A DNA stretch of 38,861 nt. Origin: JBHIBD01 sp046758865. GTDB taxonomy: Bacteria; Planctomycetota; Brocadiia; Brocadiales; Bathyanammoxibiaceae. The DNA lies in contig JBHIBD010000014.1 of NCBI GenBank assembly GCA_046758865.1, forward strand, positions 1-38,861, given 5' to 3'. Positions 16,622 to 24,909 of the stretch are shown in pieces. A program made the position numbers and the translations under genes. The stretch's first letter is position 1. Every line of letters begins with the position of its first letter. The notes under the pieces were generated by a model. That model worked only from the letters and a program-made list of their open reading frames with translations, did not search any database and was not told the origin of the DNA.

Positions 16622-17098
16622 GTGGAGATTACAGAAGTCAGAGTAAAACTAACCGAAGCCAAGAAGAACCGTTTGCAAGCCTTCTGCAGTATTACTATTG
16701 ACAATGATTTTGTAGTAAGAGACCTGAAGGTCATCGAGGGCCAAAAAGGCATCTTCGTGGCCATGCCCAGTAGGAAGTTGACCGACAGGTGCCCAAAGTG
16801 TGGCGGGAAGAACCATATTCGTGCATCCTATTGTAGCGAATGTGGTGTAAGGCTGGATGAGAAACGTGAGCTGAAAAACCAAGACCCCGGAAAAGTAAAG
16901 CTCTACGCAGACACTGCACATCCGATAAACTCTAAATGCCGGGAATATATACAGCAGCGTGTACTAACAGCATATAAAGAAGAATTGCAGAGGTCTACCC
17001 AGCCGGGATATAAACCTCCCAAGATGATGGATGAGGTTGGTGTTGAGTATGAAGAGGAGTACAGGGAGCAACGCTTTGGAGAGGGTATTTTACCTTAA
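16622..17098 (+). CDS. spoVG: SpoVG-family nucleic-acid-binding regulator with inserted zinc ribbon
   Basis: SpoVG proteins are small RNA/DNA-binding regulators, first described in Bacillus sporulation and present in many non-sporulating bacteria. The 158-residue protein has the family's N-terminal sheet (MEITEVRVKL) and FVVRDLKVIEGQKGIFVAMP. After SRK, where ordinary SpoVG continues directly to the DIAHPINS block, there is an insert of about 40 residues with CPKC (57-60) and CSECG (71-75), a likely four-Cys zinc ribbon. The SpoVG core resumes with ADTAHPINSKCREYIQQRVL. The start is GTG 16622, with a strong GAGGGGGG about 6 nt upstream. The C-terminal tail is acidic. The insert would add a second nucleic-acid or protein contact surface; this role is inferred. 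Confidence 0.88.
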   Translation: MEITEVRVKLTEAKKNRLQAFCSITIDNDFVVRDLKVIEGQKGIFVAMPSRKLTDRCPKCGGKNHIRASYCSECGVRLDEKRELKNQDPGKVKLYADTAHPINSKCREYIQQRVLTAYKEELQRSTQPGYKPPKMMDEVGVEYEEEYREQRFGEGILP

Positions 17099-17265
17099 TG
17101 TGAGACCCGCCCTATCTCTATGCTTGGCGGCGCGCTCTTAGTTGGTCAGGCCACCTAAGTCGCCTACCCGCGAGCTAAGATTTTCTGAGTCCCCTTGTTT
17201 TGTAATGGCGACCTACCTTTTTTCTTTTTTGTATTATTTATAAACGGTAGGATTCTTTAAACAAA

Positions 17266-18939
17266 ATGGCAAAGACAGGTGCACAGGTACTTATAGATAC
17301 TTTAATCAATAAAGGGGTGAAATACGTCTTTGGCATCCCGGGTGGTGCTGTTTTGCCCCTTTTTGACACCCTCTATAGTTCCCCCATAAAGTTCATACTG
17401 ACCAGGCATGAGCAGGCTGCAGGGCATGCGGCAGATGGTTTTGCCAGGGCGACAGGCGAGGTCGGTGTCTGCTTGGTGACCTCTGGACCCGGCGCCACCA
17501 ATCTCACTACCGCCATCGCCACCGCTTTCATGGACTCGGTGCCTATTGTGGCCATCACGGGACAGGTAAAAACCAACCTTATAGGAAATGATGCCTTCCA
17601 GGAAGCCGATGTGATAGGCATAACACGTCCCATTACCAAACACAGCTACCTTGTAAAGAGCCTGGACGATTTGCCAAGGGTTTTAAACGAGGCCTTCTAC
17701 ATTGCAAGCACAGGCAGGTGTGGCCCGGTCGTGATAGACCTTCCTGTTGACATCACCATGGAGTGCTCGAACGGCCCATGTCCGGGAGAGATTGACCTGC
17801 CTGGCTATAAGCCCAAATACCATGGTAATCCAAGGCAAATTAAGGTTGCAGCCGATACCATAAACGATTCCCAGCGGCCTGTGCTATACACTGGAGGTGG
17901 TATCATCCTATCGGGGTGCTCACGAGAGCTCCTTGCACTTGCCGAAAAGGCCAATATACCCGTTACTACTACACTTATGGGCCTTGGAGGATTTCCCGAG
18001 ACCAGTGCCCTTTCGCTTGGGATGTTGGGAATGCACGGCACGGGCTACGCCAACCACGCCGTTCAGGAGTCAGACCTGCTCATAGCAGTTGGCGCGCGCT
18101 TTGATGACAGGGTCACCGGAAAGATCGATGAATTCGCACCAAACGCCAAGGTTGTCCATATAGACATAGACCCGGCCTCTATCAGTAAGAACGTCCAGGT
18201 GGACGTCCCAGTGGTGGGCGATGCTAAGAACATCCTCATTGAGCTTCTAAAACATGTGCGCTTTGTGGAAAGGAAGGAATGGTTTAACAAGATTAACGAA
18301 TGGAAGAAGAAATACCCCCTCGCATACGACAACAGCGGAAAAGACGTTAAACCGCAGTACGTTGTTGAACAGATATACGAGGCCACCAAAGGCGAGGCCA
18401 TAATAACTACAGAGGTGGGCCAAAACCAGATGTGGGCCGCACATTATTACACATACACTAGGCCCCGTAGCTTTATCTCCTCGGGCGGGCTTGGTACCAT
18501 GGGTTACGGATTTCCCGCTGCAATAGGCGCACAGTTGGGGTGTCCCGATAAAACGGTGATTGATATAGCAGGTGACGGAAGCTTCCAGATGAATGTTCAG
18601 GAATTGGCTACTGCCGTGCATTATCATCTGCCCGTAAAGGTGGCGATACTAAACAACGGATACCTGGGGATGGTCCGTCAGTGGCAGGAACTCTTTTACA
18701 ATAAGAGATACTCTCAGACAAGACTGAATGATAATCCAGACTTTGTCAGAATAGCAGAGGCGTATGGCGCCAGAGGATTTCGGGTGGAGAAGAAAAAAGA
18801 CGTCAGGCCTGTTATCGAGGAGGCCCTGTCCATAAAAGGGCCCGTTGTGCTGGACTTCAAGGTAACAGAAGAAGAAAATGTCTTCCCTATGGTTCCAGCG
18901 GGCCAGGCTATTAACCGAATGATAGGCGGCATGGCCTAG
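17266..18939 (+). CDS. ilvB: Acetolactate synthase, large (catalytic) subunit
   Basis: IlvB condenses two pyruvates to 2-acetolactate, or pyruvate with 2-oxobutyrate, using ThDP, FAD and Mg2+. It opens the valine, leucine and isoleucine pathways. The 557-residue protein has GVKYVFGIPGGAVLPLFD and the ThDP-activating Glu in RHEQAAGHAADGFARATG. The ThDP/Mg motif spans GDGSFQMNVQELATAVHYHL and then AILNNGYLGMVRQWQ. The gene heads ilvB-ilvN-ilvC. The 167-nt region before it has a T-rich tract flanked by CTACC and GGTAG, but I see no convincing promoter, T-box or leader peptide. Confidence 0.97.
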   Translation: MAKTGAQVLIDTLINKGVKYVFGIPGGAVLPLFDTLYSSPIKFILTRHEQAAGHAADGFARATGEVGVCLVTSGPGATNLTTAIATAFMDSVPIVAITGQVKTNLIGNDAFQEADVIGITRPITKHSYLVKSLDDLPRVLNEAFYIASTGRCGPVVIDLPVDITMECSNGPCPGEIDLPGYKPKYHGNPRQIKVAADTINDSQRPVLYTGGGIILSGCSRELLALAEKANIPVTTTLMGLGGFPETSALSLGMLGMHGTGYANHAVQESDLLIAVGARFDDRVTGKIDEFAPNAKVVHIDIDPASISKNVQVDVPVVGDAKNILIELLKHVRFVERKEWFNKINEWKKKYPLAYDNSGKDVKPQYVVEQIYEATKGEAIITTEVGQNQMWAAHYYTYTRPRSFISSGGLGTMGYGFPAAIGAQLGCPDKTVIDIAGDGSFQMNVQELATAVHYHLPVKVAILNNGYLGMVRQWQELFYNKRYSQTRLNDNPDFVRIAEAYGARGFRVEKKKDVRPVIEEALSIKGPVVLDFKVTEEENVFPMVPAGQAINRMIGGMA

Positions 18940-18951
18940 AGACAAGTTATT

Positions 18952-19431
18952 ATGAAACACACAATATCAGCTATAGTTGAGAACAAGGTGGGTGTCCTGG
19001 CCAGGATCGTTAGCCTCTTCAGCAGCAGGGGGTTTAACATAGATAGCCTCAATGTTGGTGAGACCGACAGTCCTAACCTATCCAGGCTGACTATCGTCGT
19101 CAATGGGGACGATGCCGTGCTGGAACAGGTTAGGAAACAGCTTGGCAAGGTCATAGATGTGGTCAAGGTGAGTGACCTTACAGATCAGCCCTACGTAGAG
19201 AGAGACCTGGTGTTGGTCAAGATTAATGTCCCACCGGGGAAAAGGGGTGAGATATTAGAGGTTGTAGACATCTTTAGGGGGAAAATTGTTGATGTAGGGC
19301 AGAAGGACATGATAGTAGAACTCTCGGGTGCGGAGGATAAGGTAGAGGCTATGTTAAAACTCCTTAGGCCCTATGGTGTAAAGGAGGCGGCCAGAACGGG
19401 CCAAATCGCTATGATGAGGGGAACAAAATAA
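18952..19431 (+). CDS. ilvN: Acetolactate synthase, small (regulatory) subunit
   Basis: The small subunit activates IlvB and confers feedback inhibition by valine. The 159 residues comprise an N-terminal ACT domain (HTISAIVENKVGVLARIVSL then FSSRGFNIDSLNVGETD) with the effector-binding Gly/Asn positions of the family. The second domain includes ERDLVLVKINVPPGKRGEIL and ends with LLRPYGVKEAARTGQIAM. It begins 12 nt after the ilvB stop and ends one base before the ilvC GTG, so the three genes form one operon. The symbol ilvH would be equally acceptable. Confidence 0.96.
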   Translation: MKHTISAIVENKVGVLARIVSLFSSRGFNIDSLNVGETDSPNLSRLTIVVNGDDAVLEQVRKQLGKVIDVVKVSDLTDQPYVERDLVLVKINVPPGKRGEILEVVDIFRGKIVDVGQKDMIVELSGAEDKVEAMLKLLRPYGVKEAARTGQIAMMRGTK

Positions 19432-19432
19432 C

Positions 19433-20428
19433 GTGGCAACAATATACTACGACAAGGATGCAGACCTGAACCACCTGAAGGGAAAGACAGTATCCATCAT
19501 AGGCTACGGTAGTCAGGGCAATGCCCAGGCCCAAAACCTTAGGGACAGCGGCCTGGACGTCCTAATAGGTCTTCGTCCCGGTGGGCCCAGCCACTCCGTC
19601 GCCAAAAACCATGGCTTTAGCCCAGTAAGCATTGAGGAGGCAGCAAAGGCGGGTGACCTTATACACATATTGCTGCCAGACGAGGTACAGGTAGGTGTAT
19701 ACAATTCCCAGATAGGTCCCTACCTGAAAGAGGGGAAAACCCTCAACTTTTCTCACGGGTTCAACATCCACTTCCGCCAGATAGTGCCGCCGAATGAAGT
19801 AGATGTGATAATGGTGGCCCCGAAGGGACCTGGAAAATTGGTACGGTCTGAGTATCAAAAGGGTGGGGGCGTGCCCTGTCTCATGGCGGTGTACCAGGAC
19901 GCATCTGGCAAGGCAAAGGACATTGCCCTGGCCTACGCCAAGGGTATAGGTGGCACCCGTGCCGGGGTCATCGTGACCACCTTTGCCGAGGAGACAGAGA
20001 CGGACCTATTTGGGGAACAGGTGGTGCTATGTGGAGGTGTATCTGCATTGATAAAGGCAGGTTTTGACACCCTTGTGGAGGCAGGCTATCAGCCGGAGCT
20101 TGCATACTTCGAGTGCATGCACGAGATGAAACTAATTGTGGACCTGTTCTATGAGGGTGGCCTTGCCCATATGAGACGTTCTATAAGCAACACCGCCGAG
20201 TACGGAGACCTTACCAGAGGCCCCAGGATAATCAACAAAAAGACCCGCAAGGAGATGAAGAAAATACTCCGAGACGTCCAGAGTGGTAAGTTTGCCAAGG
20301 AATGGGTCATGGAGAACCAGACCGGTGGGGCCCACTTCGAGGACCTCCGCCAAAAGGAAAAGGACCTGCTCATTGAAAGGGTAGGCAAAGACCTTCGTCA
20401 AAAGATGAGCTGGATAGAGGTAAAATAG
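19433..20428 (+). CDS. ilvC: Ketol-acid reductoisomerase (class I)
   Basis: IlvC rearranges and reduces acetohydroxy acids with NADPH in branched-chain amino acid synthesis. At 331 residues it is the short class I form. The Rossmann motif is IIGYGSQGNAQAQNLRDSGL. The second conserved block is MVAPKGPGKLVRSEYQKGGG, and the metal-binding region includes EETETDLFGEQVVLCGG and ECMHEMKLIVDL. GTG 19433 is one base after the ilvN stop and has GAGGGG upstream, so translation is probably coupled. Confidence 0.97.
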   Translation: MATIYYDKDADLNHLKGKTVSIIGYGSQGNAQAQNLRDSGLDVLIGLRPGGPSHSVAKNHGFSPVSIEEAAKAGDLIHILLPDEVQVGVYNSQIGPYLKEGKTLNFSHGFNIHFRQIVPPNEVDVIMVAPKGPGKLVRSEYQKGGGVPCLMAVYQDASGKAKDIALAYAKGIGGTRAGVIVTTFAEETETDLFGEQVVLCGGVSALIKAGFDTLVEAGYQPELAYFECMHEMKLIVDLFYEGGLAHMRRSISNTAEYGDLTRGPRIINKKTRKEMKKILRDVQSGKFAKEWVMENQTGGAHFEDLRQKEKDLLIERVGKDLRQKMSWIEVK

Positions 20429-20457
20429 TTGTGGTTTTCCTAACCTTAAGGTACAAT
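20429..20457 (+). promoter_or_regulatory. Possible internal promoter for leuA
   Basis: TTGTGG (20429-20434), a 17-nt spacer and TACAAT (20452-20457) lie just after ilvC and about 40 nt before the leuA ATG. The -35 match is moderate. The flanking DNA has two copies of CTTAAGG. Confidence 0.35.
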
Positions 20458-20497
20458 AATACTTGTAATGGTATTTTTCCCTTAAGGTGGCGTTGTA

Positions 20498-22060
20498 ATG
20501 ACCCGAATTACCGTATTTGATACTACCCTGAGAGATGGCGAGCAGTCTCCAGGTGTGAGTCTCAACCTCCACGAGAAGCTGCAGATAGCCCACCAGCTGG
20601 CACGTTTGGGAGTGGATGTTATCGAGGCAGGTTTTCCTATTGCCTCTCAGGGAGACTTCGACGCAGTCAAGGCCGTGGCCGATGAGGTGAGAAACGTCAG
20701 TATATCGGCCCTTGCCCGTACCCTGGAGAAGGATATAAACCGTGCCGCCGAGGCCCTCAAGGGCGCAGAAAGACCCAGGATACACGTGTTTCTTGCCACC
20801 TCTGAAATCCACAGACGGCACAAGCTCAAAAAGGCAGAGAAGGAGATACTCAGGCTGGCCACGCACGCCGTGAGCCATGCAAAGAAGTTTACTGCCGACG
20901 TAGAGTTCTCGCCAGAGGACGCCTCTAGGACCGAGCCCGAATTTCTGCGTGAGGTAGTAGAGGCAGTAATAGATGCTGGTGCCACTACCATCAACATCCC
21001 TGACACGGTGGGATATGCGGTGCCAGAGGAATTCGCCAAGCTGATTGATTACCTCATAAGGGAAACCAGAGACATAGACAAGGCCACCCTGAGTGTCCAC
21101 TGTCACAATGACCTGGGGCTGGCCGTTGCCAATACGCTTGCGGCCATGAAGGCTGGAGCTACCCAGGTGGAATGTACCGTCAACGGAATTGGGGAGAGGG
21201 CAGGTAACGCAGCACTTGAAGAGATAGTCATGGCCCTCAACACCCGCAAGAATTTCTTCAACTACACCACGGGCATCGTCGTCCAGGAAATAATGACCAC
21301 CAGCCGCCTGGTGAGTAGCCTCACCGGGCTTCGTGTACAGAGGAACAAGGCAATAGTCGGGGAAAATGCCTTTGCACACTCCTCAGGTGTACACCAAGAC
21401 GGCATCATAAAAGAGCGGACCACCTATGAAATAATAAGGCCCGAGGATGTAGGAAGGGGAAAGACCCGGCTTCCTCTGGGAAAGCTCTCCGGGCGAAACG
21501 CATTCGTGCAGAGAATCAAGGAGTTAGGGTACGGACACCTCACTAAAGACGAGTTGGAGGAGGCCTTCAGGGAGTTTAAGACCCTGGGCGATAGAAAAAA
21601 GACCATCCATGATGAAGATATAGAGGCAATTGTGATAAATATACTCGAGGAAAGCCCACCTATCTTTCGCCTCGAGAGTCTGAGGATAGACTGCGGCCCC
21701 AGCACCACTCCACTGGCAGAGGTGCGTCTCAGGATGAGGGATGACCGAGTAGAGGAGTATGCCACCGTGGGCGACGGCCCCATTGACGCACTCTTTAAGG
21801 CCATAGACCTGATAACGGACATCCCTGGAAAGCTGCTCGACTACCAGGTCCGCGCCGTCACCAGCGGTAAGGATGCCATGGGTGAGGTGAGCGTTGAGGT
21901 GGATTTTGAGGGGCAGGTCCAGAGGGGAAGGGTGGTCAGCTGTGACATCATCGAGGCAAGCGCCAGGGCATACCTCAACGCCGTAAACAAGGTGGCACAA
22001 AAGACCGCCCGCAAGTCACCTGAGGAGAAAAGAGAAGTGACACAAAGGGAAAAGGTCTGA
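20498..22060 (+). CDS. leuA: 2-isopropylmalate synthase
   Basis: LeuA condenses acetyl-CoA with 2-oxoisovalerate, the first committed step to leucine. The 520-residue protein has the TIM-barrel signature DTTLRDGEQSPGVSLN, the metal-binding HCHNDLGLAVANTLAAM, GIGERAGNAALEEIVMAL and HSSGVHQDGIIKERTTYE. A linker leads to a C-terminal regulatory domain (about 390-500, containing ISVEVDF-like strands) that binds leucine in the family. AAGGTGG precedes ATG 20498. The gene is 69 nt after ilvC and continues the branched-chain operon, possibly with its own promoter. Confidence 0.96.
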   Translation: MTRITVFDTTLRDGEQSPGVSLNLHEKLQIAHQLARLGVDVIEAGFPIASQGDFDAVKAVADEVRNVSISALARTLEKDINRAAEALKGAERPRIHVFLATSEIHRRHKLKKAEKEILRLATHAVSHAKKFTADVEFSPEDASRTEPEFLREVVEAVIDAGATTINIPDTVGYAVPEEFAKLIDYLIRETRDIDKATLSVHCHNDLGLAVANTLAAMKAGATQVECTVNGIGERAGNAALEEIVMALNTRKNFFNYTTGIVVQEIMTTSRLVSSLTGLRVQRNKAIVGENAFAHSSGVHQDGIIKERTTYEIIRPEDVGRGKTRLPLGKLSGRNAFVQRIKELGYGHLTKDELEEAFREFKTLGDRKKTIHDEDIEAIVINILEESPPIFRLESLRIDCGPSTTPLAEVRLRMRDDRVEEYATVGDGPIDALFKAIDLITDIPGKLLDYQVRAVTSGKDAMGEVSVEVDFEGQVQRGRVVSCDIIEASARAYLNAVNKVAQKTARKSPEEKREVTQREKV

Positions 22061-22180
22061 GATACCATTCAGAGACCAGCCACTCCTCTCTGAATAAGAG
22101 CTATTGGTTATTGCGCCCGTCCCTACGGCTAAACTCTTGATGTAGTACGACCAGGCACTAGCGAGAGCGGGAAGAGATTG

Positions 22181-22873
22181 ATGCCACATTATTCGCCAAA
22201 CTGCAACCGATTAGTTGAAATGGCAAAAGATCAAGATGGATTAAGTAGGAAAAGTCTTGATCCTGAACTTTGGCAATTTACTAGAACATGGATTGAAAGG
22301 TTTCGTACCACCCATGAGGACAATTATGCAGAGAAATTCATATACCTATGGGTTACTATTAATGCATGGGCATCTATGGCAGTTCCCGATATAACCAGAA
22401 ATCACGAAGATGCCTATCTTGTTCATAGTATGGCGGCAGATAAGAAATTCAAAGAGCGATTCAAAAAATATATTTCTGAAGATAATTGTTTTCTGAAGAA
22501 AGTTGAAGACCTTATTAGTCTTGCTCCAGTCTTTTAGGTTCTCTGGCTACGGAATAATCATATCGATTCTTGGAATAATAAAAACGAATTACGTGAAGAG
22601 TTCGTTAAAAGGGTTAAAGCTAAAAACCCCCCTATGAGAGCTTTTGCTCCATCTTGTGCAATTGAGCATTATGCTGTAGGAGAACCTGTCCCTTTAGACT
22701 GGCCACATGTTTTGCATATGATTTACAAGGTCCGATGTAACCTTTTTCATGGTGGAAAAAGATACGATAGTTCAAGGGATAGACGATTTATTGAGTTGGC
22801 TTATTCAATATTATGGAAATTGTGGCGACCAGAGCTACCACCGTATTTAAGAAATGATAGTTCATATATATGA
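22181..22873 (+). pseudogene. HEPN-like protein interrupted by an in-frame TAG
   Basis: A single frame from ATG 22181 to TGA 22871-22873 spans 231 codons and is broken only by TAG at 22535-22537. The first part (118 codons) includes YAEKFIYLWVTINAWASMAV and ends LISLAPVF. After the TAG the frame continues VLWLRNNHIDSWNNKNELRE and later IYKVRCNLFHGGKRYD. The block R-C-N-L-F-H fits the RX4-6H motif of HEPN domains, many of which are RNases or substrate-binding parts of toxins and defence proteins. A single CAG(Gln)-to-TAG change would account for the stop. The DNA is more AT-rich than the neighbouring leuA and aroDE, which suggests acquisition. The upstream TTG 22178 is an alternative start. 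Either the gene is recently inactivated or the stop is read through. Confidence 0.65.
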
Positions 22874-22896
22874 GAAGATGGAAGAAAAGAATGTAG

Positions 22897-22916
22897 CGTG
22901 CGAGCTTGCTCGCACG
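22897..22916. repeat. Short perfect palindrome
   Basis: CGTGCGAGC (22897-22905) and GCTCGCACG (22908-22916) are exact reverse complements around a TT loop, 23 nt after the HEPN-like gene. There is no T-run, so it is not an obvious intrinsic terminator. Confidence 0.6.
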
Positions 22917-22928
22917 TAATCGTGGCGT

Positions 22929-23002
22929 GTCATTGCGAGGGACGGAGTCCCGAAGCAATCTCCTGTGTGTTCGAGAGATTGCTTCGCTTCACTCGCAATG
23001 AC
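22929..23002. repeat. Inverted repeat, GTCAT...ATGAC type (second copy)
   Basis: The arms GTCATTGCGAG (22929-22939) and CTCGCAATGAC (22992-23002) are exact complements. GAAGCAATCTC and GAGATTGCTTC form an inner stem. Length and architecture match the element at 5777-5850. The 22874-23331 gap holds this element, the short palindrome before it and a broken minus-strand frame after it. Confidence 0.75.
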
Positions 23003-23022
23003 AAAAGAGGGGACACCACACT

Positions 23023-23262
23023 TTATCCCGGCTTTTTTATCTTAACATCAGCACGATGCGGAAGCTCATCCTCAAGCATCATCTGGTAGGCATCTCGAAT
23101 TTTTTTCTTATAATTCCTGTAAAGACTTTCCTTGACTGAATGTCCCTGGAACCCCCCCTTAACCTCCCCACATACCAGCCACCGTCTATCTAGTACTCTA
23201 GAGTAAAATGTTTTAACATCTTGTATAATTACCTCATGTGGAGATTTAACATTTTTCGTTGA
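23023..23262 (-). pseudogene. Start-less coding fragment of unknown function
   Basis: On the minus strand, 79 sense codons run from just after TAA (23265-23263) to TAA (23025-23023), with no ATG, GTG or TTG near the beginning. The translation looks protein-like: VKSPHEVIIQDVKTFYSRVL, DRRWLVCGEVKGGSRD, RKVFTGIIRKKIRDAYQMML and a charged end VKIKKPG. An ATG in another frame at the upstream side (about 23252) would join it if one frameshift were assumed. It is probably the 3' remainder of a gene whose start was lost. I recognise no family. Confidence 0.35.
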
Positions 23263-23331
23263 TTAAAGTAGCACCTCAGACAGAACGTGTCAATGAGTAG
23301 ATACTTACGTTTATTTATGGTATAGTCTTTC

Positions 23332-24804
23332 ATGCTCTGCATCCCCATAACCGCTACCACCACCAAAGAGGCCCTCAGAGATATGCACTCAGCCTCGGAG
23401 CTGGCAGACCTCTTAGAGCTGCGCCTCGACTATATAAAAGCCCCTGATGTAGAGACCCTTATCGAGAGAAAACCGAGGCCCGTCATCGTAACCTGCAGAC
23501 CAGAGAGGGAGGGCGGGAGATTTACGGGTCCCGAGGACAAGAGGATAGCCCTGCTGGAAAAGGCCGTGGATTTAGGGGCCGAGTACGTGGATATAGAACA
23601 CGACTCGGCGGTCGGTGAGTTCGTCGAAAGGGCCGGGACAAAGGTAATCGTATCCTACCACAATTTCTCAGAGACACCCGCCGACACCGAACTGAGAGAA
23701 ATCCGCCAGAGGCTCACAGACACAGGCGCACACGTGGTAAAGATAGTTACATTTGCCCAGAAAATTACAGACAACTTAAGGTTGTTCAGACTCCTTGAAG
23801 GGGCACGTACACTCACGGTCGCCTTCTGTATGGGTGAGCTGGGTCAGGTAAGTCGAATCCTTGCCCCCAAATACGGGAGCTTCCTGAGCTTCGCATCCCT
23901 GGGTAAAGGGAAGGAGTCTGCCCCTGGACAGCTATCTGTAAGAGAATTGCTAGATGTCTACAACTTTCCCAGGATAAACCGCTCGACCGATGTATACGGC
24001 CTTATTGGAAACCCCGTTGGCCACAGCCTGGGGCCCCTGCTGCATAACACCTGTTTCAGGGAAGAGAAACTCAACGCCGTGTATCTACCGTTCAAGGTAG
24101 AAGACCTCCCCTCGTTCATTAATGGATTTAAGTCGCTCAACGTCCGTGGCTACAGTGTCACCATCCCCCACAAGGAGGCAATCCTTGACCTGCTTGATGA
24201 GCTAGACCCACTTGCAAGGTCTATAGGTGCGGTAAACACTGTGGTAAATAGAGATGGTAGGCTGGTAGGATACAATACAGATTCAACCGCCGCCACCAAG
24301 GTGCTGGAGGATAGGCTGGCTGAAAACGGTAGCTCTATCAAGGGAAAAAAGGTGACCATCGTGGGTGCCGGCGGTGCGGCACGCGCAGTGGCATTTGGTC
24401 TAAGGGAAAAAGGGGCAGAGATAACCATCGTTAACCGAACACAGGCCAGGGCAGAGACACTGGCAATGGACCTGGGATGCCACTGCAAAAAATTCGGGGA
24501 ACTGGGGAAACTGGACACCGAGATACTGGTAAACTGCACCAGCGTGGGCATGCACCCAAGGACAAGTGATACTCCGGTGCCTGTAAAGGCGTTGAGGCCG
24601 GGGATGTGGGTCTTTGATGCCGTATACAACCCACCTGAGACGCGGCTACTCAGGGAGGCCGCTGCTAAGGGCTGCCATGTAATGAGTGGGGTACGGATGT
24701 TCGTACTCCAGGCCGCCCAACAGTTCGAACTCTGGACCGGCAGGCCGGCGACCCTTGAACTCATGAATAGGGTCATCAAGGCTAACATTATAGGGGCAAA
24801 ATAA
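23332..24804 (+). CDS. aroDE: Fused 3-dehydroquinate dehydratase (type I) / shikimate dehydrogenase
   Basis: This bifunctional enzyme covers two consecutive shikimate-pathway steps. The AroD half (about 1-215) has LRLDYIKAPDVE, VSYHNFSETP with catalytic His110, VVKIVTFAQK with the Schiff-base Lys137, and FCMGELGQVSRILAP. The AroE half (about 221-490) has GLIGNPVGHSLGPLLHN, GYSVTIPHKEA with catalytic Lys281, GAVNTVV, GYNTDSTAA (Asp317) and the NADP-binding GAGGAARAVAFGL. Total length is 490 residues. Such fusions occur in chlamydiae, planctomycetes and plants. A TATAGT only six bases before the ATG could suggest a leaderless message, but no -35 partner is visible. aroK follows after a palindrome-filled gap of 171 nt. 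Confidence 0.95.
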   Translation: MLCIPITATTTKEALRDMHSASELADLLELRLDYIKAPDVETLIERKPRPVIVTCRPEREGGRFTGPEDKRIALLEKAVDLGAEYVDIEHDSAVGEFVERAGTKVIVSYHNFSETPADTELREIRQRLTDTGAHVVKIVTFAQKITDNLRLFRLLEGARTLTVAFCMGELGQVSRILAPKYGSFLSFASLGKGKESAPGQLSVRELLDVYNFPRINRSTDVYGLIGNPVGHSLGPLLHNTCFREEKLNAVYLPFKVEDLPSFINGFKSLNVRGYSVTIPHKEAILDLLDELDPLARSIGAVNTVVNRDGRLVGYNTDSTAATKVLEDRLAENGSSIKGKKVTIVGAGGAARAVAFGLREKGAEITIVNRTQARAETLAMDLGCHCKKFGELGKLDTEILVNCTSVGMHPRTSDTPVPVKALRPGMWVFDAVYNPPETRLLREAAAKGCHVMSGVRMFVLQAAQQFELWTGRPATLELMNRVIKANIIGAK

Positions 24805-24812
24805 TAGGGCAC

Positions 24813-24842
24813 TGTAGGGGCACGTTGTAACGTGCCCCTACA
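24813..24842. repeat. REP-like palindrome with GTAGGGGC arms
   Basis: TGTAGGGGCACGTT (24813-24826) and AACGTGCCCCTACA (24829-24842) form a perfect 14-bp stem with a 2-nt loop, 8 nt after the aroDE stop. No T-run follows, so it matches the repeat family seen at 8383 and 24910 better than a terminator. Confidence 0.75.
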
Positions 24843-24860
24843 AATGGTTAAGCAAGTCTG

Positions 24861-24902
24861 CCAAAGGCGGATCTCTGCTTCCAGCACGACTCGACCGCTA
24901 CA
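24861..24902. repeat. Dispersed repeat, CCAGAGGCGGATCTGCC type (copy B)
   Basis: CCAAAGGCGGATCTCTGCTT, followed by CCAGCACGACTCGACC and GCTACAG, is a diverged relative of the blocks at 14720-14757 and 25649-25692. It lies between two GTAGGGGC palindromes. Confidence 0.5.
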
Positions 24903-24909
24903 GAATGGG

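Noticed and set aside
17099..17265. Attenuator, T-box or leader peptide before ilvB.
   Set aside because: No short frame rich in branched-chain codons, no T-box consensus and no convincing terminator/antiterminator pair were found. Only a CTACC/GGTAG inverted repeat around a T-rich tract is visible.
20132..21379. A 415-codon open frame on the minus strand across ilvC and leuA.
   Set aside because: It mirrors two strongly conserved genes on the plus strand, its translation has no domain-like pattern, and it spans their intergenic promoter region.
22878..23010. CRISPR-like repeats between leuA and aroDE.
   Set aside because: The repeats are inverted rather than direct, occur once each and have no regularly sized spacers.
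23321..23332. Leaderless transcript for aroDE, suggested by TATAGT immediately before the ATG.
   Set aside because: No acceptable -35 element is found at 16-18 nt upstream, so the box is probably coincidental.
24813..24842. Intrinsic terminator after aroDE.
   Set aside because: The stem is strong but no T-run follows on either strand, and the arms match a dispersed palindrome family.
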